Shown piece after piece: positions 18,042-29,300 of a stretch of DNA of 64,000 nt. Each line of letters opens with the position of its first letter. Position 1 is the stretch's first letter. The stretch comes from Methylocystis sp. L43 (GTDB lineage Bacteria > Pseudomonadota > Alphaproteobacteria > Rhizobiales > Beijerinckiaceae), in contig NZ_JADNRA010000036.1 in the NCBI RefSeq assembly GCF_015709525.1, positions 310,001 to 374,000 of the forward strand, read 5' to 3'. A program made the translations under genes and the position numbers. Under the pieces are notes generated by a model that was given only the letters and a program-made list of their open reading frames with translations, was not told the origin of the DNA and did no database searches.

Positions 18042-19256
18042 CTAAATCGCGCGCGGATCGGGAAGATCGCGTTTCCAGATGACGGTCTGATTGGGACCGA
18101 GCAGCTCATAGCCAATCCCGCGCCAGATGATGCGTCGAGAGAAGCACGATACGATCACGTTCCAGAGCGCCAAAGGCGCTACCAGAGGCATTACTCCTAG
18201 GTAGGCCCATCTAAGCCGTCTCAACTCGTCGCGATGTTGCGGCAGAATGCGCATTGCAAAGGCGGTCTGCAGCCAGCACTGCAAGACCATCGCAAACGCC
18301 ATGCCGGGCAGCAGCAGACTGACGACGCCATCGGGAAGAGCTTGTTGGGCGAAGGCTCTGTAGAGAAGCGCAGCGACGAGCGCGAAGAGCGCGCAGAAGT
18401 ACAGCGTCAGCGCCACGATCTCCCGCCACGCGCGCGGCATATAAACTCGCGTCAGGATGATCTGGCGGTTCGTGAATTCCAGAACGTCGCTCAAGCTCGC
18501 GTCGCCGCGCGAGGCGACGAGACAGCGGGGCACGAATTGAATGCGCCGCCCATGCGAACGGACCGCGGTCGTCACGCTGCCGTCGTCGCTCACCCCTCCC
18601 CGCCAGCGTTGCCGGATTTCCAAGTTTTCGAAATCAATGCGGCGCATCGCCATAGTCCCTCCCCAGGCGAAGCTCGACTCATCGCCAAACAAGAACAGCG
18701 ATTGCGCGTTCCAGGCGCTCAACAGCAGAGACCCGAGGCCGCTGCCGGCCGGAAGATACCAGCGATAGCCGGTGGCGACGCCCACTTCAGGGTCCGCGAG
18801 TCCCGCGACCAGATTGGTCAGCCAATCCGTTTGCGGTTGTGCGTCAGAATCACAAAAGGCGATGATCTCAATGTCGGGAAAGAACTCATCAAGAGCGTCG
18901 ACCGCGGTGGTGAGATTATGAACCTTTTGTCCGCAGGCCGCGGCGGGTCCAGCAGTGATCAGTCGCGCCGGAGGCGAAGCGCCCTCGATCAGGCCTTTGA
19001 TCAACTTATGCGCCGGATCTTCCTCGCTCTCGGTCACAAACAGCAGCCCGTAATTATTGTAGTCTTGGCGCAACAACCGCCGAACGGTTTCGACCAGAGC
19101 GCCATCTATCCCCTTACACGGCAAGATGACAGCTGCTTTAGGCTGCTCAGTTCGCAAGGACGGCGCGCGGCGGAAACACTTTGCGAAGCGTAGCATCGGC
19201 GCGAGCACCACGAGCAGCTGCAGCCCTACGAAAGAGATAATCAGCGCGTAAAGCAT
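18042..19256 (-). CDS. Membrane glycosyltransferase, GT2/GT21 (ceramide glucosyltransferase-like)
   Basis: 404 residues: one N-terminal helix (LYALIISFVGLQLLVVLAPM), a GT-A domain with AAVILPCKGIDGALVETVRR, the DxD-type motif in IIAFCDSDAQPQTDWL and a third Asp region RWRGGVSDDGSVTTAV, then at least three C-terminal transmembrane helices. The layout is that of ceramide glucosyltransferase-type enzymes, including HpnI of hopanoid synthesis. HpnI itself is not favoured because no hopanoid genes are nearby; the position between the exporter and the PKS genes suggests sugar transfer onto the locus lipid, which is inference. Confidence 0.82.
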   Translation of the reverse strand: MLYALIISFVGLQLLVVLAPMLRFAKCFRRAPSLRTEQPKAAVILPCKGIDGALVETVRRLLRQDYNNYGLLFVTESEEDPAHKLIKGLIEGASPPARLITAGPAAACGQKVHNLTTAVDALDEFFPDIEIIAFCDSDAQPQTDWLTNLVAGLADPEVGVATGYRWYLPAGSGLGSLLLSAWNAQSLFLFGDESSFAWGGTMAMRRIDFENLEIRQRWRGGVSDDGSVTTAVRSHGRRIQFVPRCLVASRGDASLSDVLEFTNRQIILTRVYMPRAWREIVALTLYFCALFALVAALLYRAFAQQALPDGVVSLLLPGMAFAMVLQCWLQTAFAMRILPQHRDELRRLRWAYLGVMPLVAPLALWNVIVSCFSRRIIWRGIGYELLGPNQTVIWKRDLPDPRAI

Positions 19257-19320
19257 ATTCTGCTCCTCGGATTAGCATCAGCCAACCAGGCCTGAGCGAA
19301 AATCGACGCCACCACTCTCC

Positions 19321-20124
19321 TCACTTGGTCGCGTAAACGGTGTGCACGCGAAACTCCCTCATCTGCGGATCCTGCTCATCGTCGATGCGCCGGAAGCCGG
19401 CGGCCTGAAGCAGGCTCCGCACCTTGTTCAATCGGCCTTCAACGTCGTGCACTTCGACGACGATCTTCTTGATCTTTACCCAGTCGTCGACTCTGACGCC
19501 TTGCAGGATGTCGAGTTCAGCCATTTCAGCATCGATCTTCACGAGATCGATGCGTGTGAGTTCATGGTCGCGAATTGCGTCTGAGAGCGACAAGGCCTGA
19601 CACGGAACGCGTCGGCCGCGTAGCAGGACATTAAGAAGAATGCGCAGAACAATTTCCTGGGGCTTGGGCGGCAGTCGCTGTATCCATCGCAGAAATGGCG
19701 GGAACTGAGGCAGTATGTCTCGAAAGCCAAGTCGAACCGACGCTGCGTTCGAATCATAGGGATAGGCTGTCGACATGGAGGTCAGCAGCGGATAGTGGGT
19801 GAATTCGATCGCGCCGCTCTCTCGTGAGAGGGCGTAGGGCAAGGTGACGAGGCTATCGAGCTTGTACTTCTTGGCGTTGGCCGTTAGGCACTTGAACAGG
19901 TCTGGAATCGGCTCAAAGGCGAGAATTTTTACGGCGCGTTTGCCCCAATCGCACGCGGTCAAGGTAAAGAGTCCGATGTTCGCGCCGACGTCGACGATGG
20001 TGTCTCCCTCCTTGATCTCGATCCCATGTTTGAAGTAGGGCGCGATCTGTCCAAAAATGATCGGCGCCTCCAAAGGATTCACACAGAACACCCGCTGTTC
20101 ATTGGGAAGCATCGTCTGCAGCAT
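19321..20124 (-). CDS. FkbM-family methyltransferase
   Basis: 267 residues from the ATG at 20124 (MLQTMLPNEQ), chosen for the strong GGAGGGG just upstream; a TTG at 20151 is the alternative. FkbM signatures are GDTIVDVGANIGLFTLTACD (SAM-binding), then KILAFEPIPDLFKCL and the C-terminal RIDLVKIDAEMAELDILQG. FkbM enzymes O-methylate sugar or polyketide hydroxyls. It follows the dehydratase-PPTase gene closely in the same direction and precedes the glycosyltransferase, so a role in methylating the lipid or its sugar is likely. Confidence 0.85.
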   Translation of the reverse strand: MLQTMLPNEQRVFCVNPLEAPIIFGQIAPYFKHGIEIKEGDTIVDVGANIGLFTLTACDWGKRAVKILAFEPIPDLFKCLTANAKKYKLDSLVTLPYALSRESGAIEFTHYPLLTSMSTAYPYDSNAASVRLGFRDILPQFPPFLRWIQRLPPKPQEIVLRILLNVLLRGRRVPCQALSLSDAIRDHELTRIDLVKIDAEMAELDILQGVRVDDWVKIKKIVVEVHDVEGRLNKVRSLLQAAGFRRIDDEQDPQMREFRVHTVYATK

Positions 20125-20162
20125 GATCCCCTCCTCGGCGAATGCCGCCAAATGGTTTCCGA

Positions 20163-22043
20163 TTACGCGACGGACTGCTCCAAGCCTGCGTAGGCGATAA
20201 TGTATCCGTCACCTTCGATCGTCGAAACGCGCGCGCGCGCGTTCCTGTCCTTGTGCAAAAGCACGATCTGTCCGTCACCGGTCATTTCGGCAGCCTCCAT
20301 CGCAAGCGGTTTCCCCTCAAGACCAACGCCCAAGAGCTTGCCGACCGCCTCCTTCGCGCACCACAGCCGGGTCAACCAAGCGTCGCGTGCTTGGACGGGA
20401 AAACTACCGATCATCTCGCGTTCCTTCGCTGAGGCGAAGGCTTCGACAACGCCGACGTCGCGCGTGGCGATACGCTCTATATCGACGCCGATGTCATGCT
20501 CGTGAGCGACCGCTATCGCTCGTTCTTCGCAATGAGAAATGCTCACCGACGGCGCGGATCCCAAGCTCGGCGCGGGCTTGACGAACGGTCGTCCGCGTTC
20601 ATCCGAAGAGATGGCGAACGCCGCCGGATGCGACATCTCCCCTTGCTGTCGCTTCGCCACCCACAGGCGGACCGCGTCCTTGGCCGCGACGCGGCCATAG
20701 AGCCACTGCCGCTGGCGCTGGGGAAAACGCTCCAGTTCTTTGTAGGTCGGCATTTCGTCGGCGCTCAGACAATAGCGCGCGAGCAAGGCAGGATCGAATT
20801 GCTTCAGCTCGGCGCTGGAAAGCATCAATGAAATAGAGCCCTCGAAATGCGGCGCGGGCGCTGGCGTCGTTAACAAGTGTCTGTCGGGCTGACGACGGAA
20901 ATCCACCAGGCGCTTTTCCCAGCGAAACTTCCATGTCCGCCAGCCGGAAATTCGCATCCAAACGCCGCCTTCGCCATCCTGCACCTCGACGTCGGCGACG
21001 AGCGTCTTGCCTTCCGACTGCAAGACCTCAACGCGCACAGGCGCGCGCGTTCCGACGGGCGGGGTCGGACGATAAATTTCAAGCTTCGAGAGACCGATCG
21101 GAAAGACGTAGCGCTCTTGCTCCATCGCCCAGAGGCCGACGACCTGACCCACCGCGTCGAGTAAGCAGGGGTCCGTCAGAAGTTGCGGAGAACGCGTCGA
21201 TCCAAAAAGCTCTTCGGAAGACCGCACACAAAGCTCGCCGATGATTCCTTCGTCTCCGAGAACGAACTCTCCAACGAGACATTGAAAGCTCGGTCCGTGA
21301 AACATATGCCGTTCTGTATAGATTTCATCGGCTGTGAGCGAGTGAGCGCGCGCGTTGCTCAAATCGCTAAAGGTGGGCGACAACTCGACCAAGTAGCGAT
21401 CTCCGAAAAGAACAGTCGCAGTGATCGCGGGAGAGCTTTTACCTTCGACGTAAATGGCGGCGGAAATGCTGAAGGCCCCGCGCTCCGCATCGTGACGAAC
21501 GATCTGCGTCACGATGTTTAGCGCGACTTCGTCAACGTCCGCGAGATCGATCCAAGTCACCGAGCGTACGTCTTCAAATCCGAGCAGACCGCAGCCCGGC
21601 GCGAGACACGCCGCCGCTTCGGCCATGATTTCGAGGCTCATCGTCATCGGCACGACCGGCAAACAGGCCGACGTCGGCTTTATGCCAGGCGCATGAACGA
21701 AGGCGTGATCGGCGAGGTAGAGATCTTCGTCAACGTTGAGTTTGCGCTCGATCGTGATGCGCTCGCCGGGAACGTAATCGAGCACGGAACCGATGAACGG
21801 CATGCGCGGTTCGCTTGTATCCGCCTCTTGGATCTGATCAGAGCTTCCCGCGACCGCTGTTGCCATCGGGCTGGGCCGCTCGGAAGGATGAGCTTCTTCT
21901 TCCGGCTGCTCGACGGCGAGCGCCAGCTCCTTCGCGTCCTGAACTTCGAACATGCGCGCGATGAGAGGCGCTCCGCCCTCGCCCGTCGCTGGCCAGGATG
22001 GAGCGTCGCCGCCGTTGACTCTCTTAGCGCGCTCGAAGCTCAT
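20163..22043 (-). CDS. Dehydratase - phosphopantetheinyl transferase fusion
   Basis: 626 residues. Residues 80-370 form a PKS dehydratase (double hotdog): LADHAFVHAPG with His113, the following PVVPMTMSLEIMAEAA block, and DPCLLDAVGQ with Asp296 as the second catalytic residue. Residues 430-620 are a Sfp-type 4'-phosphopantetheinyl transferase with SISHCEERAIAVAHE, GVDIERI and WCAKEAVGKLLG (the W-x-x-KE-A motif). The first 75 residues are a disordered linker. The fusion supplies in one chain the dehydration step missing from the big PKS and the enzyme that activates its ACP. The start overlaps the stop of the type III PKS by ATGA. Confidence 0.9.
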   Translation of the reverse strand: MSFERAKRVNGGDAPSWPATGEGGAPLIARMFEVQDAKELALAVEQPEEEAHPSERPSPMATAVAGSSDQIQEADTSEPRMPFIGSVLDYVPGERITIERKLNVDEDLYLADHAFVHAPGIKPTSACLPVVPMTMSLEIMAEAAACLAPGCGLLGFEDVRSVTWIDLADVDEVALNIVTQIVRHDAERGAFSISAAIYVEGKSSPAITATVLFGDRYLVELSPTFSDLSNARAHSLTADEIYTERHMFHGPSFQCLVGEFVLGDEGIIGELCVRSSEELFGSTRSPQLLTDPCLLDAVGQVVGLWAMEQERYVFPIGLSKLEIYRPTPPVGTRAPVRVEVLQSEGKTLVADVEVQDGEGGVWMRISGWRTWKFRWEKRLVDFRRQPDRHLLTTPAPAPHFEGSISLMLSSAELKQFDPALLARYCLSADEMPTYKELERFPQRQRQWLYGRVAAKDAVRLWVAKRQQGEMSHPAAFAISSDERGRPFVKPAPSLGSAPSVSISHCEERAIAVAHEHDIGVDIERIATRDVGVVEAFASAKEREMIGSFPVQARDAWLTRLWCAKEAVGKLLGVGLEGKPLAMEAAEMTGDGQIVLLHKDRNARARVSTIEGDGYIIAYAGLEQSVA

Positions 22044-23248
22044 ATCTTTTCTGCCACCAAGCCGGTGATCGTCAAACCCGGTCCAAAGGCGAGAGAGACG
22101 ATGCGGACCCCCGCAGGAATCGAGGGCTCCTCCAAAATTTCCTTCAAGATGTGGGGGACTGTCGCCGAGGACATGTTGCCGTTCTCGGTAAACACCGAAT
22201 TGCTGATCGCCACCTGATCCGGCTGAAGCCCAAGCGCCTCCTGAATATGTTCGACGATCTTCGGGCCGCCAGGATGAATGGCGAAAATCAGCCTGTGCTT
22301 GTCATGCTCGAAATCGACGCCGACGCGTTGCAGCAACTGCTCGACGAATGGGCGAACCGATTGCTTGATGACGACGGGCACCATGACGGAGAGCGTCATG
22401 TGGAAGCGCGTTGAGCCAGGGACCCAGGTCATGTCGTCGGCCGAGTTCGGCAGCAGATGCTCGTTGAAGGCGAGGATCCTCAAGCCGCGAAGCCCTCGTT
22501 CCCGCAGGTAATCTTCCGTCACCATCGAATATTTTATGAAGCCGTCGGCAAACAGCGTCATCGTGATGATGTTCTCGGCCTTGAGCTCTTCGATGCCGCG
22601 GTGAACGGAGAGCACCTCGGTGTGCACGATGTCGACGCGATCCTTGGGCTTGGTCATGGCGAATTGCGACGACGAGAGAAAGCCGTGCGCCATCTTGATC
22701 GCCGGAAACGCGCCGTAGCAGCCCATGTGGTAACTGTGCGTGACAGTCGTGTTGAACCATTCCTTGCCGGCCACCATCCGCTCCACGGGACTGGGCGCCA
22801 GATAGCCGGAGCAGGTCACATGGATGAGATCGTCCGGCGCCTCTTCGGCGTCGCCGTACATCTCCTTGAGGCAGCCGTCGGCGACTTTCGCGTAGCTCGA
22901 ATGGCGCGTCTTGATGTCCTTCGCCTGCAGGTTCTCATAGTTGTCGAACAGCTGCAGATAGTCATGCTCGGGCTCGGCGACCGTGAACTCGCCATTGCTG
23001 AAGCTGATGTCGCTGAGACGCGGAAAGAACACCAATTGGCGCCGCTTGATCACTGAGGGAGACAGAGCGAACTTTTCAAACTTTTGCCGCGTTTCGTGAA
23101 TGATCGTTCCAAAGCTCTCCGCATCGGTGATTCCGTGACTGCGGCAATAGGACTTGGCGAATCCATAGGCTGAAAGTTCGAGAGTTAAAGCCTGCGGCAC
23201 AGGCTCGATCATGCGGACGGGAACAAAGTCGGTCAGGCAGAATGACAT
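22040..23248 (-). CDS. Type III polyketide synthase (alkylresorcinol/alkylpyrone synthase-like)
   Basis: 402 residues of the chalcone-synthase/KAS III fold. The catalytic triad is visible: Cys177 in HSYHMGCYGAFPAIKMA, His325 in FAIHPGGPKIVEHI, and Asn358 in TENGNMSSATV. The block VTCSGYLAPSPVERMV is also typical. Bacterial enzymes of this kind take a long acyl chain and extend it with two or three malonyl units to alkylpyrones or alkylresorcinols. Its place between the type I PKS and the dehydratase-PPTase, with four-base overlap to the latter, suggests direct transfer from the PKS, as in the Azotobacter ArsA/D-ArsB/C system. Ring type (resorcinol or pyrone) cannot be told from sequence alone. 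Confidence 0.88.
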   Translation of the reverse strand: MSFCLTDFVPVRMIEPVPQALTLELSAYGFAKSYCRSHGITDAESFGTIIHETRQKFEKFALSPSVIKRRQLVFFPRLSDISFSNGEFTVAEPEHDYLQLFDNYENLQAKDIKTRHSSYAKVADGCLKEMYGDAEEAPDDLIHVTCSGYLAPSPVERMVAGKEWFNTTVTHSYHMGCYGAFPAIKMAHGFLSSSQFAMTKPKDRVDIVHTEVLSVHRGIEELKAENIITMTLFADGFIKYSMVTEDYLRERGLRGLRILAFNEHLLPNSADDMTWVPGSTRFHMTLSVMVPVVIKQSVRPFVEQLLQRVGVDFEHDKHRLIFAIHPGGPKIVEHIQEALGLQPDQVAISNSVFTENGNMSSATVPHILKEILEEPSIPAGVRIVSLAFGPGLTITGLVAEKI

Positions 23249-23306
23249 CGCCCACTCCTTAATATTTTCGACTCAAGGTCGTTCGCTCGAATTGAGCGAA
23301 CGCCCG

Positions 23307-26300
23307 CTATTGATGCTGCCGCATGCCCTGTCGGGCGATCTGTTCGAGACTGGCGGCGACGACGATTTCTGGCGCGCCGGTGTTCCCGCGCTCAAGCTCT
23401 TCAAGGCAGCGCCGCATTCCTTGATCGACGGCGATCGGATAGATCTGCTTGGAGGCGTAGAGCTTGCGCAGATCGTCGTTCACCATGCCGCCGTCCCACG
23501 GTCCCCAATTGATTGCGACGGCGTGAACATGCGGCCATTTGTGGCTGAGGCCATCGGCTAGCTTGTTGACGACCTCGTTCGCCGCGCTGTAGTCGCTCTG
23601 GCCGGCGTTGCCGAACCGACCCGCGATCGACGAGAAGAACACCAGAAATTTGAGAGTCTCGGGCCGTAATTTTTCCGATAGCACGATGGCCGGGACGACC
23701 TTCGTCTCGAACACCGTGTCGAAGGAGTCGGGCGACTTCTCTCTCATCATCCTGTCGTCGATGACGCCGGCGCCATGCAGCACGCCGTCAATGCGGCCAT
23801 AGCGATCGTAGATTGAATCGATCAGACGCCCGAAGGCGTCGCCGTCGCGTATGTCGAGTGCGTGGTATTCGACCTGCGCCCCCGCCGAACGCATCGCCGC
23901 GATGTTGTCGCGGATCTGACGGTCTTTGAGGATACGTTTGATCGCACTTTCGATTTCCGCGGGTTTGATCTTTTCGCCGCGCGCCCGCGCTTCGCCGATG
24001 AGGAACTGCCGCAACTCGGCGCGATCGTTCAGTCCTCGTGTCGCGTCGGGCTCTTCGCCAGGCATTGGGCTGCGTCCGACGAGGATGAGCCGGGAGCGGA
24101 ATTTTTCAGCCATCGCGCGCGTGACGTCCGCGGTGATCCCGTAAGCGCCGCCGGTGACGAGCAGCACGCCGTCGTGCTCCAAGCTCAGGCCCGACAAATC
24201 GGCTGTCGGAACGCGCTCCTCCGCGAGTTCGAGCTGAAAGCGTCCGCTCTGGGTGAAACCCACTTCCACCGTCGGATCGTCGTCGTAAAATTCCATCAAA
24301 GATTCGTCGACCAGCCGCTTCACGTCGATATCGGGATCGGCGTCGATGCATTTGACTCGCAACTCCGGCCATTCCCGCGCCGCTGACTTGGCGACGCCGA
24401 GCGTGCCGGCGGGAGCCGCGGCGAACGGGCGCGCCCGGCGAAGACCAAATTGTCCATCGAAATCGGTCAGATTGAAAAGGACGCCGCCGCCGCACTTGCC
24501 GCTTTCCCTCAAATCCTTTTCGAAGGCCTTGAGGAGCAGAAACAATTGCCGCGCGTGGTCCAGACGGGCGTCATGCGCGACGCCGGCGATCGACTGCAAG
24601 CCGGACAAATTGAAAATCGCGCCTACCTTGGCGCCCTCGTCGGCGAGCATCTCGCGAAGTGCGGTCACCGCGTCAAGCGAAGACAAATTGGCTTCGATGC
24701 GCTCACTATCGACGAGGCGAGTTTCGCCGCCGGGCGTGACCCGCCAGACCTTATGGCCGTTAGCCCTCAGAGCGTCGCTGAAAGCGACGCTCAACTCCCC
24801 CGCGCCGCCGACCACGAGGATCAGGCGGTCTGCGGGAAAATCCTTAACTTGCCTTGAAGCATCCCGCGGCGCGGCCACAGGGGTGACCGCAAAACGCTGC
24901 ACATCCGCGGAACTTGCCTTCGGGGCGTCAGACTCCGCTGTCTCAGGCAAGGAGAGCGACAGCGGAGTCTGAGATTTTTTTCTTGGATCGGAGCCTCCCG
25001 GCTCGGCCTGAGACTTCCGCAATTGATCGTACCAATCGACGATCCCATTTAACGTCTTGAGGCCCGACAGCTCCTCGAAGACCTTTTCTTCGTCCTGGTC
25101 CTCCATGAAGGAGTGATTGTCCTTGAGCTTGCTCAAGATCTCGATCCGCTTGATGGAGTCGATGCCGAGATCCGCCTCCATATGCGCGTCGAGATCGAGC
25201 ATGTCTTCGGTGTAGCCCGTGCGCTCGACGACCGCCTGCAACAGATCGGCCTTGAATGCCTCGGTCGATGCAAGCTGCTTTGGGCCCTTCTGGTCCGTCG
25301 TCTTTGCAGCGCCAACGCCATTCGCCGCCGGTTTCGTGGCGACGACCGGAGGCGCGCTCGCGGGGCGCGGCGCCGGCTGCGGAGCCTTGCCGTTCTGCGT
25401 GACCGCAAGCTTCGGCAGCACAGGGGCCGGCGGAACGAAGACGCCGGCCGTCGTCGGAGCCGCCGTCGGCTGTTCGGCGAGCAGAAACGGGATCGGCTCT
25501 GCGCCAAACCCGGTTCGTTCAGCGGCGCCATTGCCGTTGGCGCCGAGCAGCTGTCCCTGGAACTCGAAGAAACGACGCAACACGTCCTGCTGTTCGCGCT
25601 GTAGATCGATGAGTTGCGCCAAACTGTTCTGCACTTGGGCGAACCGCGATTCAGCGCCTAACGCGCTGACCGCGCCAAGCGCTGGCGATGGTACGTGAGT
25701 AGACAAGGCTTTGCTCCTCTCGCGTTCGACGCCGAATAATGGCGCCGATGGTGGATGGGCTGCTACGTTCCCATTGGGTCTGGTTTGGAGGGGCGCCGCG
25801 GGCGCTTTCACAGGCGCCGGTTGCGCGGCGCCGCCGGCGGCGCGCTTTGGCGGCTTTGCTTCGGCGCGCCAGGGCTCGGCGCGCCCGCCATTCACCCGCC
25901 AAGCCATTGGCCCTGGATTGGCCTTGGCGCGAGCCTGTTCGAAGACTTGCGCGAGGCCCATTTCCGCAAGTCCGCGGCGCGCAAACCATGGCGCGAGATC
26001 GACCGGAAGGCCGAGCGCAAACGCCCGCGCGAGCAGCTGCGCGAGTTGCAGCCAGCCCGAACGCTCCGGCGCGTCGATTGACAGCGTCGTGTGCGGCCGG
26101 TCGCCGAGAATGCGGCCGACGAGCCCGCTCAGCACCTGCCCCGGACCCGCCTCGATGAAGACTCTTGCCCCGGCCGCGTAGAGGCGTTCGATCTCATCGA
26201 CGAAGCGCAAGGGCTCAACGATGTGGCGCGCCAACAGCGCGCGGATTTCAGAAGGCTCCTCGGGATAGCGGTCGCTCGTCGTGTTGCTGAACACTTTGAT

Positions 26301-29300
26301 CTTCGGCGGTCGGAACGTCACCGAGCCGAACTCCGCGGCGAGCGCCGCTTGCGCGCCCGCCATCGCGTTGCAGTGGAACGCCGCCGTCACTGGCAGCCGC
26401 TTGACGCGCACGTCCTCCCCGCTGAGGGCCTTCACCGCAGCATCGATCGCGGCGATTGGCCCTGCGATGATCGTCTGGTCAGGCGCGTTCAAATTCGCGA
26501 CGCTCACCGCCAGTTCGAGACGCGCGATCGCCTCTAGCGTCCATGCCTCGTTGGCGTTGACCGCAGCCATCGTCGCCGGCTGCGCGACGGATATCTCCTT
26601 GGAGATACGGCCGCGCGCATCGGAGATACGGATAAGATCGTCGCGCGACAGAACCCCGGCGACGCAGAGCGCGACATATTCGCCGTAGCTGTGGCCGGCG
26701 ACGAAGTTGGGCTTCACGCCGAAGGCCGACAGCGCGTCATAGGCCGCGAGGCCCGCCAATCCGAGCGCCGGCTGCGCGATGCGCGTGTCGTTCAATGCCG
26801 CTTGCTGGCGCTCCCGCTCCTCCTTGCCGAAGACAGGCACGGGATAGACATATTGCGACAGCGGCTTCGGCAGCGCGCCCTTGAGCATCGCGTCGGCTTT
26901 TTCGAACAAGGCGTAAGCGGACGGACGCGCGAGGACAAGATCGCGAAGCATGTTGATCTGCTGCGATCCCTGGCCCGGGAATAGGAAGCAGACGGCGCCG
27001 CTGTCGGCGCGATGTTGCAGGTTCCGATAGTAGATCCCGCTCGGCGCGCTGAGCGTCGCCTTCCCTTGATGGCTGCGCAGGAAGAATTCCAGCTTGCCCT
27101 TCAGGTCGGCGACCGAGTTCGCCACGATGGCGAGCTGCACGATCTGACCGCCGTTCTTCGGCCGCAGCCTGGCGTCGTCAAGGGACGTCGAGTAAGCGAG
27201 CTGTGCGAGATCGAGCTCCTGAGTCTGCTCGACGCCTTGCAGCAGAGTCCGCGCCGCGTCTTCAACCGCCTCGACGCTCGAACGGCTGAAGGCGAAGATC
27301 TCGGCCGCGCGCGGGTTCAGATCCTGCGCGTCGGACGCCCGGAAGTCGCCGCGATATTCTTCGAGCACGGTATGAAAGTTAGTGCCGCCAAACCCGAAGG
27401 CGCTGACGCCGCAACGGCGCGGCGCGCTGTCGCCAGCGCCGAGCCAGGGGCGAATTTCGGTGTTGATGTAGAAAGGCGATTTGGCGAAATCGACGCCTGA
27501 CACCGGTTTTTCGACGCCGATGGTCGGCGGCAGCACGCGGTGCTTGAGCGCGAGGCTCGCCTTGATGAGCGCCGCGAGTCCCGCCGCCACTTTTGTGTGG
27601 CCGATCATCGACTTCACCGAGCCGACGGCGCATCGCTGCGGCGTTCCCGACGCGGGACCGAAGACCATGTTCAGCGCGCCGATCTCGGATTTGTCGCCGA
27701 CCGCCGTGCCGGTGCCGTGCGCCTCGATCATCGTCACGCTCGATGGATCGACGCCCGCGTCGGCATAGGCGCGCTCCAGCGCCAGGACCTGGCCTTCGGG
27801 GTGCGGCGCCGTCAGGCTGCGATTGTGGCCGTCGCTTGAACTGCCGATGCCCTTGATGACCGAGTAGATTCTGTCGCCGTCGCGTTCGGCGTCGGCGAGC
27901 CTCTTCAACACTACGGCGCAGACGCCTTCGCCGATGGCGATCCCGTCAGCGCCGTCATCAAAGGGGCGGCAACGGCCGCGCGGCGACAGCGCGTGCGTTT
28001 GCGCGAACGACATGAAGCTGACGGGACCGTTGGTGCCGTCCACCGCGCCGACAAGCGCGATGTCGGCGTCGCCGCTGCGCAATTGCTTGATGCCGACGTC
28101 GAGCGCGGCGAGAGAGGAGGCGCAGGCCGCGTCGACGGTGAAGTTGGCGCCGCGCAGATCGAGCCGATTGGCGACGCGCCCGGCGACGACATTGCCGAGG
28201 AAGCCTGGAAACGAATCTTCCGTCCACTTCGGCAACTCGTCCTGATAAAGCGAGTCCAGGATGCGCTTGCGCGTCTCGTCGGAGACGCCTTCCGCTTTGG
28301 GAAGATAGTGCGCGAGCAGCGTTCGGAAGATGTAGATCGTTCCGAGATCATTCATGCCGCCCGAGGCGAAAATCGTCGCCGTGCGCTCCCGCGAGAACGG
28401 CCGCCGATCCAGGCCGGCGTCTTCCAGCGCCATGCTCGACACGAGCAGCGCGAGAAGCTGCACAGGCTCGATCGAGCGTAGACTGGCGGGCGGAATCCCG
28501 TAGCGCGTCGGCTCAAAGACGACATCATCGAGGAAGCCGCCCCACTTCGAATAGACCTTGTCCTTCACGCCGCGCTTTGGGTCGTAGAAGTCGGACGCGC
28601 GCCAGCGATCCTCGGTCACTTCGCGAACTGAATCGACCGCCAGCATGATGTTGCGCCAGTAGCTGCGCACATCCTTCGCGCCCGGCAATAGACACGCCAT
28701 GCCGACCACGGCGATTTCCTCGCGCGGTTCTCGCCTTTCGGGGCTGGAGCGTTTGTCCGCCCGGGCGAACGCCGCTTGAGCGCCGGAGGAGACGGCCTGA
28801 TGCAGTTCCGCCATGCTCAGCCGCGAGTCGCGCAAGCGCGCGACTTCGCCCATCATATACATGCCTTCACGGCGCTGAGCGTCGGCGTCGAGACTGATGT
28901 ATTTCTCGTTGTTTTCCTTCGCCGCCGGATTCTCGTTGCGCGTCATGCCCTTTGACGCGATGCGCAGCCGCCCGATATTGAGCAGCTCGAGCGCCATGAG
29001 AATTTCTTCTTCCGACTTGCCCTGCAAGATCAGATCGCTTCGGGCCTTGTCGAACTCCGTGCAGAAACTGGTGTTGGCGCAACGCGTGAACGAGCCGACT
29101 CCCGATTGCAGCAGGGCGGTCTCGCGGCAATCGATTGCTTGATCCTGGAATTCCTTGACGATGGCGCCGGTCCGCACCGCCTCTTCGGTGAAGAGATAGG
29201 CGGTGCCCATCAGCACGCCGACTTTCATTCCCTTCGCGGCGAGCGGCGCCGCCAGCACCGACACGATCGCGGCCGAAAGGCCGTCATGAACGCCGCCGGC

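Noticed and set aside
18042-19256. Hopanoid glycosyltransferase HpnI
   Set aside because: Fold fits, but no hopanoid synthesis gene is near; its context is the PKS locus.
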